Source: Gammaproteobacteria bacterium (GTDB lineage: Bacteria > Pseudomonadota > Gammaproteobacteria > Pseudomonadales > Pseudohongiellaceae). Taken from it: a stretch of 32,466 bases of DNA. The notes below the pieces were generated by a model that was given only the letters and a program-made list of their open reading frames with translations, did no database searches and was not told the DNA's origin. Below are positions 7,538 to 15,358 of this stretch, piece after piece. The stretch covers positions 1-32,466 of the forward strand of contig JAUHWU010000023.1 in the NCBI GenBank assembly GCA_030427065.1, written 5' to 3'. Position numbers and translations under genes: made by a program. Within the stretch, counting starts at the first letter, position 1; the number at the start of each line of letters is the position of its first letter.

Positions 7538-8428
7538 ATGCGTCAGGTATCATTGTCACTTTCCATTCTCACGTTCTTTTTAATCAGTAGCTGCACCAGT
7601 GCCCAGCCTCCCGGTATCACCATGGAGATGATCATGCGTACCCTGCCGCTGGAAGGCGCGCCGCTGGCGGAGCCGGGCCCTTACCGGGTCACCCAGGAAG
7701 CTGCGTTTGATAACCCCGGCTTTATCGTCTTTCGCCCGGTTGACCTTGGCGCTTTCCCGCAGCAGGACAGGATGCCCCTATTGGTCTGGGGTGCTGGCGG
7801 CTGCAATATAGATGGCAGAAGTTATGCCGGTATTCTTTCCACCATTGCCTCCCATGGCTTTATCGCCATGGCGACCCTTCCTGTTGAACCTGAAGAAGGG
7901 GAAGAGGCACGGCGCAATGCCACGGCCGATGATATGCTCAATGCCATTAGCTGGGCGGAACAGGAAGCCATTCGTGAAGGCTCGCATCTCAAGGGTAAAA
8001 TTGATATTGAGCAGATTGCGGCCATGGGGGTTTCCTGTGGCGGTTTCAGAATGGCGGCAGTGGCCGGACTGGATCCGCGCGTCGATAGCGTTGGTATTTT
8101 AAATTCAGGTGTTTCTGATGCATCAGAACTGGCTGGATTACATGGACCTGTCTTACTGCTCAACGGTGGAGAAGTGGATTTCATGTACGATACCGCGCGC
8201 GAAAATTTTGAAGCCATCAACCATGTGCCGGTATTTTTAGGGGCTCGCGAAAATGCTGGTCATTCTGCTACCTATCCCCATCCCGGTGGCGGCGAATTTG
8301 CCAACGTGATCTCTGACTGGCTGATGTATCAGTTCAAGGGAGACGAGGACGCCGGCAGAACCTTCAAGGGCGCCGATTGCCGGCTTTGCACCAATCCCAA
8401 CTGGGAAACGGACGCCAAGGGACTTTGA
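7538..8428 (+). CDS. Alpha/beta-hydrolase lipoprotein
   Basis: The chosen ATG gives a lipoprotein signal (MRQVSLSLSILTFFLISSC, lipidated Cys19) and is preceded by TTGGGGGA at normal spacing. A longer in-frame start at 7436 would bury the signal behind 34 residues and is rejected. The 296-residue protein has the nucleophile elbow GVSCGG (Ser166), an oxyanion-loop candidate WGAGGCN, and a C-terminal histidine region (NAGHSATYPHPGGG) usual for dienelactone-hydrolase/PET-hydrolase-like enzymes. Several cysteines, including CRLC near the C-terminus, could form disulfides. It probably hydrolyses an ester outside the cytoplasmic membrane; the substrate is unknown. The next lipoprotein gene starts 28 bases later, so the two may be co-transcribed. 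Confidence 0.75.
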   Translation: MRQVSLSLSILTFFLISSCTSAQPPGITMEMIMRTLPLEGAPLAEPGPYRVTQEAAFDNPGFIVFRPVDLGAFPQQDRMPLLVWGAGGCNIDGRSYAGILSTIASHGFIAMATLPVEPEEGEEARRNATADDMLNAISWAEQEAIREGSHLKGKIDIEQIAAMGVSCGGFRMAAVAGLDPRVDSVGILNSGVSDASELAGLHGPVLLLNGGEVDFMYDTARENFEAINHVPVFLGARENAGHSATYPHPGGGEFANVISDWLMYQFKGDEDAGRTFKGADCRLCTNPNWETDAKGL

Positions 8429-8456
8429 TACATAGCACTTGGCTCGGAGGCTCAAT

Positions 8457-8741
8457 TTGAAACACGTTCAATTATTGTGGATGACACTGGTGACGGGCAT
8501 GCTGTTAATGAGCACGGCATGCACCTATACCGGCGGCGACAGAATTTCCGATAACCGGGAATGTCGAACTTTTGAGACGGGCGGCAGCAAGATGCGACGC
8601 TCTATCTGTATGAGCAAGGAACAGTGGGCTGCCTATGATGAAGAACAGGGTGAGAAACAGGATGACGGTTCTGTGGCAGAGTTTTTCAGGGAACAGATGA
8701 ACCGCGGCGCCACCGGCGCAACTACCGTTGATCTGAACTAA
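8457..8741 (+). CDS. Small lipoprotein with CRxxE..G[ST][KR]..C motif
   Basis: The start chosen is TTG at 8457, because GGAGG lies six bases before it; a TTG at 8439 in the same frame has no ribosome site. The 94-residue product starts with a lipoprotein signal ending STAC (Cys22). Residues from NRECRTFETGG to MRRSICMSKEQW carry two cysteines 15 positions apart around a TGGSK turn. The same spacing occurs in the exported protein at 9909. The C-terminus is acidic, then Gly/Thr-rich. Small envelope proteins with this C...TGS...C pattern are common in Gammaproteobacteria as hypothetical proteins; I know no function. It follows the hydrolase closely. Confidence 0.65.
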   Translation: MKHVQLLWMTLVTGMLLMSTACTYTGGDRISDNRECRTFETGGSKMRRSICMSKEQWAAYDEEQGEKQDDGSVAEFFREQMNRGATGATTVDLN

Positions 8742-8754
8742 AGAGCGACCTGAA

Positions 8755-9756
8755 CTAGATCACCATCTGGTCGGTGCCAACGATTATTTCACCCTGAAAA
8801 TTTTCTCGAATCCCGTCGAAGTATATTTCGTCAGGCAAGTCCATCAATGAACCAGGTAGCACATGGTTAAGTACCAGGGTAGTCACCCCGGCTTCAGCGG
8901 CCATGCGACCCGCCTGCTGGGTGCTGGCATGGGTTTCAATAATATGCTGCCAGATGCCTTCCCGGGCATCCTGGTAAAGACCACCACCCCCGGTTACCTG
9001 ATCAAACCATTCGCGGGTTTTCACCAGCTCAATAGTTTCACAGACAAAAATATCGGCGCCCTGAGCCAGCTTGACCAGGTTTTCTGAATAGGTGGTGTCG
9101 CCGGAAAACACAATACTGCGATCATCCGTGTCAAAACGATAAGACAGCGCCCGATGCGGCATCTGCTCCTTGGCCCACTCCGGAAAGTGGGTATTCTCAA
9201 TAGTCGTTACCAGCACCCGGTCATCTTCATAGGCTTTATGGACTGTTGTGGTGGCCGGAATCACCTCACCACTGGTGACAGTGGAGGGATGCAGTGTGCG
9301 TTGCTCATCGATAAAGCGGATGTCCGTATTGGCCTGGTTGAACTGCAGAGCCGAGGCAACCAATGCTTCCGTACCATAGGGGCCATAGACCATGGTGGGC
9401 TCTACCCTTCCCTGTGTCCATTGATGACTTAACAGCACCGGAAGATCAGCCACATGGTCATCATGCAAATGGGTTAGAAAAATAGTGGGCAAAGACAGAA
9501 AATTGACATCGGCCTCCAACAGAGCGCGAAATGTGCCGTAGCCACAATCGATCAGATAAGGCCTGTCGCCCACCATAATCAAGCTGGATGTCTCACCGCG
9601 CATCAGATTGAAGTTGGGGCCACCCTGGGTGCCCAACAGAATAAGTTTCATGGCGTTGTCATTCTGTGCCAGTACGGCATTGGCTAATGGCAACTGTGAA
9701 ATAACACCGGCACCAAGCAGGTGATTAAGAAAAGTACGTCGTTTTAATGTGGTCAT
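8755..9756 (-). CDS. Exported metallo-beta-lactamase-fold hydrolase (RNase Z/arylsulfatase-like)
   Basis: The 333-residue protein begins with a twin-arginine type signal (KRRTFLNHLLGAG) and a cleavage site near VLA-Q (residues 28-31). The zinc site is complete: THLHDDH (95-101), SGDTTYSEN with its aspartate, and a late histidine in LVLNHVLPG. The order of motifs and the ETHASTQQAGRMA segment fit the RNase Z / AtsA arylsulfatase branch of the fold, whose periplasmic members hydrolyse sulfate, phosphate or lactone bonds. Tat export fits a metalloenzyme that folds in the cytoplasm. The start is supported by GGGAGA upstream. It is convergent with the small lipoprotein gene. The substrate is unresolved. 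Confidence 0.8.
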   Translation of the reverse strand: MTTLKRRTFLNHLLGAGVISQLPLANAVLAQNDNAMKLILLGTQGGPNFNLMRGETSSLIMVGDRPYLIDCGYGTFRALLEADVNFLSLPTIFLTHLHDDHVADLPVLLSHQWTQGRVEPTMVYGPYGTEALVASALQFNQANTDIRFIDEQRTLHPSTVTSGEVIPATTTVHKAYEDDRVLVTTIENTHFPEWAKEQMPHRALSYRFDTDDRSIVFSGDTTYSENLVKLAQGADIFVCETIELVKTREWFDQVTGGGGLYQDAREGIWQHIIETHASTQQAGRMAAEAGVTTLVLNHVLPGSLMDLPDEIYFDGIRENFQGEIIVGTDQMVI

Positions 9757-9908
9757 GGTATCTCCCTGTTGGAAAGGAAGACTATCATAAAAATCGCGGA
9801 TTCGAAGCAGTAGCCCTGGTCAAAAATACTCCTTAAATGCCCACCTGTGGAAGTTGTGGTATTTATTTATCATAATTGCTCAATCAGTTTGCAGCCTGGA
9901 TTCAATCA

Positions 9909-10427
9909 ATGGACTCTCGTTTTGACGCAAGCACATTATTACTGCTTATTTTGCAGCTCAACCTGATTCCTTCTGCCCAATCAGCAGAATTGGAACCAAA
10001 GCCCGCAACATCAACACCTCCTGAAGAAATCGTCATCACAACCCAACGCACCAAGCTGCAATTACGTCTTCAGCTCTGGGAAGCGGAGGAGAAAGCCTAC
10101 GAAGTGTTTAACAGTTTCAATGATGAAAAACGATTCGATATCAAATGTCGATTACACGAACCTACCGGTACCCGCATTAAACGCCAGGTCTGCATCCCCG
10201 AGTTTCAACTGATCGCCACACGGGAACAAGCCCGGGATCGCCTCAATGGGACTTTTCAACATGTACCCATTGAGTTTGCCATTGCCAGTCAACTGGATGA
10301 TTACCGAAACAAAATCAAACAGGTTGCCGAGGAACATCCGGAATTTCTGCAAGCGGTTATTGAGTACACCGAGAAACGTCAGGAATATATTGAAGCCACG
10401 GGTTGGGTGTCAAAAGAACCGGAATGA
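9909..10427 (+). CDS. Exported protein of unknown function with the shared cysteine motif
   Basis: Starting at the ATG at 9909, the 172-residue product has a signal peptide (LLLLILQLNLIPSAQSA, cleavage before EL). A TTG at 9876 in the same frame is possible, but neither has a clear ribosome site. The mature protein has EEIVITTQRTKLQLRLQ, an AEEKAYEVFNSFND helix, and a disulfide candidate CRLHEPTGTRIKRQVC. A C-terminal coiled helix follows. The pattern is familiar from hypothetical gammaproteobacterial periplasmic proteins but has no assigned role. The 16-residue cysteine segment aligns without gaps with that of the lipoprotein at 8457. Confidence 0.65.
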   Translation: MDSRFDASTLLLLILQLNLIPSAQSAELEPKPATSTPPEEIVITTQRTKLQLRLQLWEAEEKAYEVFNSFNDEKRFDIKCRLHEPTGTRIKRQVCIPEFQLIATREQARDRLNGTFQHVPIEFAIASQLDDYRNKIKQVAEEHPEFLQAVIEYTEKRQEYIEATGWVSKEPE

Positions 10428-10546
10428 TCGTTGCTCAACAAGCGAATAGGGCTACACTACGTTTGAATGTATCTTTGCCTATCAAGTACTATTCCAATTT
10501 TTAGTCTTTCGATTTCGAAACAATTTAACTCTGGTACACATCTCCG

Positions 10547-11404
10547 ATGAAAAAAGTTTTAATCCTCTTACTTTCCCTGTCCTTCATTTCTTTAGCTAAT
10601 GCCCAGGAGTGTGACCGTCAATGTCTGCAGGATCACCTGACCCATTATCTTGATGCCCAGCTAAAACAAGACCCGGCCCTGTTACCCCTGGCTGAAAATG
10701 TCAGGTTTACTGAAGATCATGTGGAAATGTCACTGGGGGAAGGCCTTTGGGCGAGTATTGAAGGCTATGGCACGTTTCGCCAGGACATTCTGGATGTCAG
10801 TAACAGTACCGCAGGCACCCATGTACTGGCCATGGAAAACGGCGTTCCTGTTCTGCAGGCAATCAGGCTGAAAGTTTCCAATGACGACTTAGTCGAAGTG
10901 GAAACCACTGTGGTGCGCAGCCGTGAAGAAGGCATGCTGTTTCAGCCGCAAAACATTATTGGCGCCAACCCTGCCATGACCTACCTGCCAACCCCTTCAC
11001 AGCGCAACACTCGTCAGCAGATGATTGCTATTGCCATGCAATATCCGGAAGGTCTGCGCATTGGCAGCTTCGTGGAAGCCAACCTGCAGGTGAGCCCGCA
11101 AGCCTACCGTTTTGAAAATGGCCAACTGATGGCCGGACCTGGTTGCACGTTTTTTCCCGACTGCGAGGACATCCGCAGCCAGGGCATCCCTACCCTTGCC
11201 GGGATTCAGGCCCGGATAGCCGGGGTAGATGAAGAGCTCGGCATAGTCTGGTTACGCATGAATTTCGGGCCCGGCTCCCTGATGCGCGGTGAAGGAGAAT
11301 TATCGGTGTGGGAGATGTTCAAGATCTATGATGGCCAGATTCAGGCCGTGGAAGCGTTTATGGAAGAAGTACCCGCAAATACACCGTTTGGATGGGACTA
11401 CTAA
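10547..11404 (+). CDS. Secreted protein, possibly DUF8021/NTF2-like
   Basis: The 285-residue protein has a clear signal peptide (MKKVLILLLSLSFISLANAQ). The first mature residues hold a cysteine pair (ECDRQC) followed by a helix and a cone-like NTF2 arrangement: DHLTHYLDAQLKQDPALLP, then strands. The second half (FENGQLMAGPGCTFFPDC, GIVWLRMNF, WEMFKIYDGQIQAVEAFM) looks like the second domain of proteins with two NTF2-like lobes, such as those grouped as DUF8021. This family link is a judgement from pattern, not a search. It is followed by a long palindrome (11417) that probably ends its transcript, then by a second exported NTF2-like gene. Confidence 0.65.
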   Translation: MKKVLILLLSLSFISLANAQECDRQCLQDHLTHYLDAQLKQDPALLPLAENVRFTEDHVEMSLGEGLWASIEGYGTFRQDILDVSNSTAGTHVLAMENGVPVLQAIRLKVSNDDLVEVETTVVRSREEGMLFQPQNIIGANPAMTYLPTPSQRNTRQQMIAIAMQYPEGLRIGSFVEANLQVSPQAYRFENGQLMAGPGCTFFPDCEDIRSQGIPTLAGIQARIAGVDEELGIVWLRMNFGPGSLMRGEGELSVWEMFKIYDGQIQAVEAFMEEVPANTPFGWDY

Positions 11405-11416
11405 AAAAAGTGGACT

Positions 11417-11466
11417 AAAAAGGGGACAGATTTATTTTCTTATAAAATAAATCTGTCCCCTTTTTT
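11417..11466. repeat. Perfect 22-bp-arm palindrome (GGGGACAG type), probable terminator
   Basis: The left arm is AAAAA followed by GGGGACAGATTTATTTT. The right arm is its exact reverse complement (AAAATAAATCTGTCCCC plus T-run), and the loop is five to six bases. It ends 13 bases past the stop codon of the gene at 10547 and would work as a terminator in both directions. The GGGGACAG/CTGTCCCC ends are a recurrent dispersed palindrome type in Proteobacteria, often linked to REP-like elements. A half copy with one change (ATAAATCTATCCCCTTTTG) lies at 12041-12059, after the next gene. Confidence 0.8.
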
Positions 11467-11520
11467 CTAAACAAGCGCTCCTGATCCTTTGACAGCGCCT
11501 GCCAACAGCGGAGTCCCGAG

Positions 11521-12000
11521 ATGAAAAGATGCATCCTTTTTTTTTCCAAGCTATTACTACCAGTCCTGCTTGCTACCAATACCGCTTTTGCCCAATCCGA
11601 TGAGGCTGCCGTGAACGACGTGCTGGATGCCTATCATCAGGCCGCTGCTGCAGCGGATTGGCAGACCTATTTTGACCTTCTGGTTAATGATGCTGTTTTT
11701 CTGGGCACCGATGTCAATGAGCGTTGGCCAAAAGCAGTCTTTCAGGAATACGCCAACGCCAGTAATGGTTGGCTATATCTTCCTCGGGAGCGTCATATCA
11801 ACTTCACACCGGACGGCAACTCGGCCTGGTTTGATGAAATCCTTGACAGTGCCAGCTACGGCACCAGTCGTGGTACCGGCGTGCTAATCAAGATTGATGG
11901 AGGCTGGAAGATTGCACAGTATCATCTGACGTTTCCTATACCAAATGCGCTGGCAAAAAAGTTTACGGATGAAATAAAAGCCTGGGAGGCAGCTCAGTGA
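11521..12000 (+). CDS. Exported SnoaL/NTF2-like protein
   Basis: The 159-residue protein has a signal peptide ending AFA-Q (residues 22-25). The mature domain of about 130 residues follows the SnoaL-like layout: helix VNDVLDAYHQAAAAADWQTY, then LVNDAVFLGTDVNERW, then the strands FDEILD, GTGVLIKIDGGWKIAQYHLTFP. This is the pattern of the SnoaL_3/DUF4440 group, a small cone-shaped fold used for ligand binding or simple catalysis. No catalytic residues can be assigned. The gene is bracketed by the palindrome at 11417 and a half copy of it at 12041. The preceding gene may also be NTF2-like, so this could be a small functional pair. Confidence 0.75.
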   Translation: MKRCILFFSKLLLPVLLATNTAFAQSDEAAVNDVLDAYHQAAAAADWQTYFDLLVNDAVFLGTDVNERWPKAVFQEYANASNGWLYLPRERHINFTPDGNSAWFDEILDSASYGTSRGTGVLIKIDGGWKIAQYHLTFPIPNALAKKFTDEIKAWEAAQ

Positions 12001-12072
12001 AACTGATAAGAAAGAGAAGAGGCGTGCTTTTTTGACAATTATATAAATCTATCCCCTTTTGAAAAATGCTAT

Positions 12073-12105
12073 AAAAAAAAGCCCGACCATTTCTGATCGG
12101 GCTTT
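12073..12105 (-). terminator. Rho-independent terminator of tRNA-Thr
   Basis: Read on the minus strand just after the tRNA, AAGCCCGA pairs with TCGGGCTT (12097-12102 with 12081-12086 as core), followed by eight T residues. Confidence 0.85.
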
Positions 12106-12110
12106 ATGTT

Positions 12111-12188
<78 letters not shown>

Positions 12189-12422
12189 AAAAATCGTGCT
12201 TCTTTCTATTCTAGCTAAAGCCCAAGTCAGTTGCTTCTCTTTATGCAACGGCTGAACTATAGCGGCAAAAATCGTGCTTCTTTCTATTCTAGCTAAAGCC
12301 CAAGTCAGTTGCTTCTCTTTATGCAACGGCTGAACTATAGCGGCAAAAATCGTGCTTCTTTCTATTCTAGCTAAAGCCCAAGTCAGTTGCTTCTCTTTAT
12401 GCAACGGCTGAACTATAGCGGC
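12189..12422 (-). repeat. Three identical 78-bp tandem repeats, each with a degenerate 5' tRNA-Thr half
   Basis: Units are 12189-12266, 12267-12344 and 12345-12422; I see no differences among them. On the minus strand each unit starts GCCGCTATAGTTCAGCCGT, equal to the tRNA-Thr 5' end with one change. It then has a 7-base insertion in the D-loop region, resumes GCAACTGACTTG (anticodon stem and first loop bases), and diverges. The last 34 bases hold a possible -10 box (TAGAAT) and end GATTTTT directly before the next GCCGC. The period equals the length of the tRNA with CCA. The changed D-loop region can form GTTGC/GCAAC. The units also stay open as a 26-residue repeat in one frame, which I regard as incidental. 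Confidence 0.9.
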
Positions 12423-12435
12423 TTAAAAGTGTGTC

Positions 12436-12473
12436 TACGTCGGATGACGACCTGCGGCTTTATCCGACCTACA
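12436..12473. repeat. REP-type palindromic element, copy 2
   Basis: TACGTCGGATGACG, CCTGCGG and CTTTATCCGACCTACA form the same imperfect palindrome as the other REP copies (GTCGGAT pairing with ATCCGAC). It lies between the tRNA-half repeats and pgi, in the region where an upstream promoter for the tRNA transcript would be expected. Confidence 0.75.
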
Positions 12474-12591
12474 TTCTTTTTTCAACTACATGCTACATAT
12501 TCGTTCAGGCGGCGCATACTACCAATGTCCACGATTTTGATCAATATTTAGGTTAAAATTCTCTGCATATTTCGCCCTCACAGGATTAGCA

Positions 12592-14217
12592 GTGTCCGCA
12601 CTTACCGACAGCCCTGAATGGCAGGCCCTGGTACAGCACCAGGCAGCCTTATCCAAACGCCCTTTAAATGCGCTTTTCAGGGACAACCCGGATCGCTTCG
12701 CCCGGTTTAGTCTCAATACTGATGGCCTTATACTGGATTTCTCGAAAAATCATGTTGACGCTCAAGCTATTGATTTATTTGGTAATCTAGCTAAAAAAGT
12801 CGGGCTTGAAGAAGCCGTCGAGGCCATGTTTAGTGGTGATGTGATCAATAATACCGAGCAGCGCCCTGCCCTGCATGCGGCTCTGCGCTCCCCTGAAGAT
12901 CAGTCTGAAAACGGCCAGGTAGTGCACCAGACGTTGAACCGCATGGCTACTTTTGTTGATGCCGTGATCCGTTGGCAATGGCAGGGCTATAGTGGCAGCC
13001 CGATCACTGATGTGGTGAATATCGGTATTGGCGGATCAGATCTCGGCCCTGCTATGGTTTATACGGCCTTATCAGATTTTCACCTGGATGGTATTCGCTG
13101 TCATTTTGTCTCCAATGTGGATCCCGCGCATCTGGAAGAGACCCTGGAACCCCTTGATCCAGAAACAACGTTGTTTGTTATTGCCTCCAAAACCTTTACC
13201 ACTATGGAAACCATGCTCAATGCCCGCGCCGCCAAACGCTGGTTGCTGAAAGCCTGCAATGGTTCCGCCAGTGAAAAAAGCGCTCTGGCAAAACACTTTG
13301 TGGCAATCAGTGCCAATGTGGAAAAAGCCGTTGAATTTGGCATCCCGGGGGAGAATATTTTCCCCATGTGGGACTGGGTCGGTGGTCGATATTCCCTGTG
13401 GTCGGCTATCGGCCTGCCTGTGGCGCTGGGTATTGGTATGGATAATTTCCGCGCCCTGCTGGCTGGCGCCCATAACATGGATAAGCATTTTCGCGCGACG
13501 CCTGCCGCGCAGAACATTCCGGTAATGATGGCTTTGCTGGATTGCTGGTACCAGAATTTTTTTGCGGCCGAATCCAGAGTCGTGTTGCCCTACAGCCAGC
13601 AATTGCATCTGTTCCCGGCTTACCTGCAGCAACTGGATATGGAAAGCCTGGGAAAATCAGTGACAAAGGATGGAGCACCTATCGATGTGGACACGGGAGG
13701 CATTGTCTGGGGCAGTGCCGGCACCAATGGTCAGCATTCCTTTCATCAATTATTGCATCAGGGCACGCATCTGATTCCGGCAGACTTTATCGCGATTTCT
13801 GAAACCGCCAGTAGTAACAAAGAGCAGCACCTGCAGCTCTTAGCCAATTGTTTTGCGCAAAGTCAGGCCTTGATGGACGGTAAATCGCTGGAAGCCGCTA
13901 CCGCAGAATTACTGAATCGGGGCATGAGCGAAGCGGAAGCCGCCAGGCTGGCTCCCCACAAAGTCATCCCGGGCAATCGACCAAGTACCACCCTTTTGCT
14001 GGATAAATTAAGCCCGCAAAGCCTGGGCAGCCTGATCGCCTGTTACGAACACAAGGTGTTTGCCCGCAGCGTGATTCTGGGCATCAATGCCTTTGATCAG
14101 TGGGGCGTGGAATTGGGCAAGGTGTTGAGTACGGGGATTCATGACGAGCTGGTGAATGATGGGGAAACATCGAAATTTGATGGGTCTACCAATGCGTTGA
14201 TTAATCGTTGTAAATAA
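12592..14217 (+). CDS. pgi: Glucose-6-phosphate isomerase
   Basis: The enzyme interconverts glucose 6-phosphate and fructose 6-phosphate in the cytoplasm, linking glycolysis, gluconeogenesis and the pentose phosphate route. The 541-residue protein is close to the usual 550. It has the phosphate-binding NIGIGGSDLGP (143-152), the family signature DWVGGRYSLWSAIG (261-274), the catalytic glutamate in DMESLGKS (Glu351), the ring-opening histidine in GTNGQHSF (His382), and the C-terminal signature GINAFDQWGVELGK. The start is GTG with AGGA nine bases before it. It stands alone. Its last codons and 3' flank are duplicated 199 bases downstream. Confidence 0.97.
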   Translation: MSALTDSPEWQALVQHQAALSKRPLNALFRDNPDRFARFSLNTDGLILDFSKNHVDAQAIDLFGNLAKKVGLEEAVEAMFSGDVINNTEQRPALHAALRSPEDQSENGQVVHQTLNRMATFVDAVIRWQWQGYSGSPITDVVNIGIGGSDLGPAMVYTALSDFHLDGIRCHFVSNVDPAHLEETLEPLDPETTLFVIASKTFTTMETMLNARAAKRWLLKACNGSASEKSALAKHFVAISANVEKAVEFGIPGENIFPMWDWVGGRYSLWSAIGLPVALGIGMDNFRALLAGAHNMDKHFRATPAAQNIPVMMALLDCWYQNFFAAESRVVLPYSQQLHLFPAYLQQLDMESLGKSVTKDGAPIDVDTGGIVWGSAGTNGQHSFHQLLHQGTHLIPADFIAISETASSNKEQHLQLLANCFAQSQALMDGKSLEAATAELLNRGMSEAEAARLAPHKVIPGNRPSTTLLLDKLSPQSLGSLIACYEHKVFARSVILGINAFDQWGVELGKVLSTGIHDELVNDGETSKFDGSTNALINRCK

Positions 14218-14264
14218 AAGCTGCCTTCATGTTGGATGGCGGCTTGCAGCCTTATCCGACCTAC
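14176..14264 (+). repeat. Direct repeat, copy A (pgi 3' end plus REP)
   Basis: These 89 bases cover the last 42 bases of pgi including the stop codon and the REP element behind it. They recur at 14375-14463 with three differences, all inside the former coding part. Confidence 0.9.
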
Positions 14265-14265
14265 A
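14228..14265. repeat. REP-type palindromic element, copy 3
   Basis: CATGTTGGATGGCGGC, TTGCAGCC and TTATCCGACCTACA: GGCT pairs with AGCC around TGC, and GGAT with ATCC outside. It follows the pgi stop codon by ten bases and is identical to copy 5 up to the last base. Confidence 0.8.
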
Positions 14266-14299
14266 CATTTTTCTCTTATCTCCTGAAACTTTCTACAGG

Positions 14300-14334
14300 T
14301 AGTAGGTCGGAAAAGCGAAGCGTCTTCCGACATG
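14300..14334. repeat. REP-type palindromic element, copy 4 (inverted)
   Basis: TAGTAGGTCGGAAAAGCG and AAGCGTCTTCCGACATG are in the opposite orientation to copies 3 and 5. With them it forms an alternating cluster like a bacterial interspersed mosaic element. Confidence 0.75.
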
Positions 14335-14374
14335 ATGGCCATGTATGCTCTGTCCGGGTTAATGATTCGCAATA

Positions 14375-14463
14375 TTTGATGGGTCTGCCAATGCCCTGAT
14401 TAATCGTTGTAAATAAAAGCTGCCTTCATGTTGGATGGCGGCTTGCAGCCTTATCCGACCTAC
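14375..14463 (+). repeat. Direct repeat, copy B (orphan pgi tail plus REP copy 5)
   Basis: This second copy reproduces the pgi codons from TTTGATGGGTCT through the TAA stop, and the REP (14427-14463), at a distance of exactly 199 bases from copy A. It has no reading frame of its own. The three mismatches in 89 bases suggest a recent duplication, probably by recombination or slippage between REP copies. Confidence 0.9.
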
Positions 14464-14493
14464 GATTTTTTCAGCGTACAAAGATATTGAAGC

Positions 14494-14532
14494 AAAAAAA
14501 AGGAGCGATGAATTTCATCGCTCCCTTTTTTT
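14494..14532. terminator. Bidirectional rho-independent terminator
   Basis: GGAGCGATGA (14502-14511) pairs perfectly with TCATCGCTCC (14515-14524) around a 3-base loop. Eight A residues flank the left side and a T-run the right, so it can end transcripts from pgi and from the convergent gene at 14573. Confidence 0.9.
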
Positions 14533-14572
14533 CTTGTGACTTGTAACTTGAGACTAGTCACTTGTAATGTGT
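14531..14572. repeat. Heptamer tandem array 3 (six units)
   Basis: Units TTCTTGT, GACTTGT, AACTTGA, GACTAGT, CACTTGT and AATGTGT abut the stop codon at 14573-14575 of the minus-strand gene. In gene direction the array lies between the stop codon and the terminator, so it is transcribed as 3' UTR. The unit is the same as in arrays at 3267 and 5013, though this gene is unrelated to the TolB/TPR genes. Confidence 0.85.
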
Positions 14573-15289
14573 TTAAAACGAATAAACCAGGCTCACAGAG
14601 GTCAGCGTATCAGTCTTCTCACGGCCCACTGGCACATCGGAATTACTGCGCGCCTGAAAAGCGATCTTGGTGGTGATATCGCCAATGATATTGGTCTCCA
14701 GACCCAGCTCCAGTATGGAGGTGGTTCTTACATCACCAATTTCAGTCGTGAAGCTTTGTGTAAACACCGCGTTTTCACTGATAATCCACTCAAACTCCTC
14801 GCCCAGGGAAACAATCACTTCCCCTTCACTGCCGCCATTGATGATGCTGTTTTCGCGATAACCCAGACCACCAAAACCCTGCAGTTCAAAGCGGTCATTT
14901 TTAATCAAATGACGACCATAACCGGCAGAGACCGCTGCCTGGTATTCAAAACCACTGAAGCGGTCATCGGTATAGCTTCCTTTCAAAAACAGGTACTGAT
15001 TTTCATCCAGGTTGTAATCTGATTTGTTGCCGAAATAATAACGCTCTGCAGTGGCCTGGGCATTTTCCTGGGAGCCCAGTCCCTGGAATTTCATTTTGTG
15101 CAGCCAATTCTCGGTGGTGATATCAAGCAGAACTTCGGTATTGAACGTATCTGTATCAGTATTACCGGTAGTGCCTACATAACCAAAGGCGATGCTTGCT
15201 TCGTAGTTATTCTCGTCCTGTGCCAACGCCTGGAAAGAGGTTACCGTCAGCACGGCCATTGGCAGAATTGCCATTGCTTTGTTGTTCAT
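14573..15289 (-). CDS. YdiY-type (DUF481) outer-membrane beta-barrel protein
   Basis: The 238-residue protein has a signal peptide ending ALAQ (residues 20-24), then alternating amphipathic strands with frequent aromatic ends, and the final SLVYSF with terminal phenylalanine expected for insertion into the outer membrane. Segments such as SIAFGYVGTTGNTDTDTFNTEV at the start, and the strand repeats with YLFLKGSYTDDRFSGFEYQ, are typical of the DUF481/YdiY group, sometimes called salt-induced outer-membrane proteins. The exact role is unknown. It is followed by a heptamer array and a strong terminator; the next gene upstream on the same strand is the propeller lipoprotein, 69 bases away. Confidence 0.85.
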   Translation of the reverse strand: MNNKAMAILPMAVLTVTSFQALAQDENNYEASIAFGYVGTTGNTDTDTFNTEVLLDITTENWLHKMKFQGLGSQENAQATAERYYFGNKSDYNLDENQYLFLKGSYTDDRFSGFEYQAAVSAGYGRHLIKNDRFELQGFGGLGYRENSIINGGSEGEVIVSLGEEFEWIISENAVFTQSFTTEIGDVRTTSILELGLETNIIGDITTKIAFQARSNSDVPVGREKTDTLTSVSLVYSF

Positions 15290-15358
15290 GTGCTTTCCAA
15301 ATAAAAGAAATAAGATAACGGGCAGCGAAATATTCTCTGCCCAGTAAATGTAAAAAGA

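Noticed and set aside
12189..12422. CRISPR array
   Set aside because: Units are contiguous with no unique spacers, and no cas genes are present.
13072..13678. Antisense ORFs across pgi
   Set aside because: Shadow frames of a conserved enzyme without start signals or family features.
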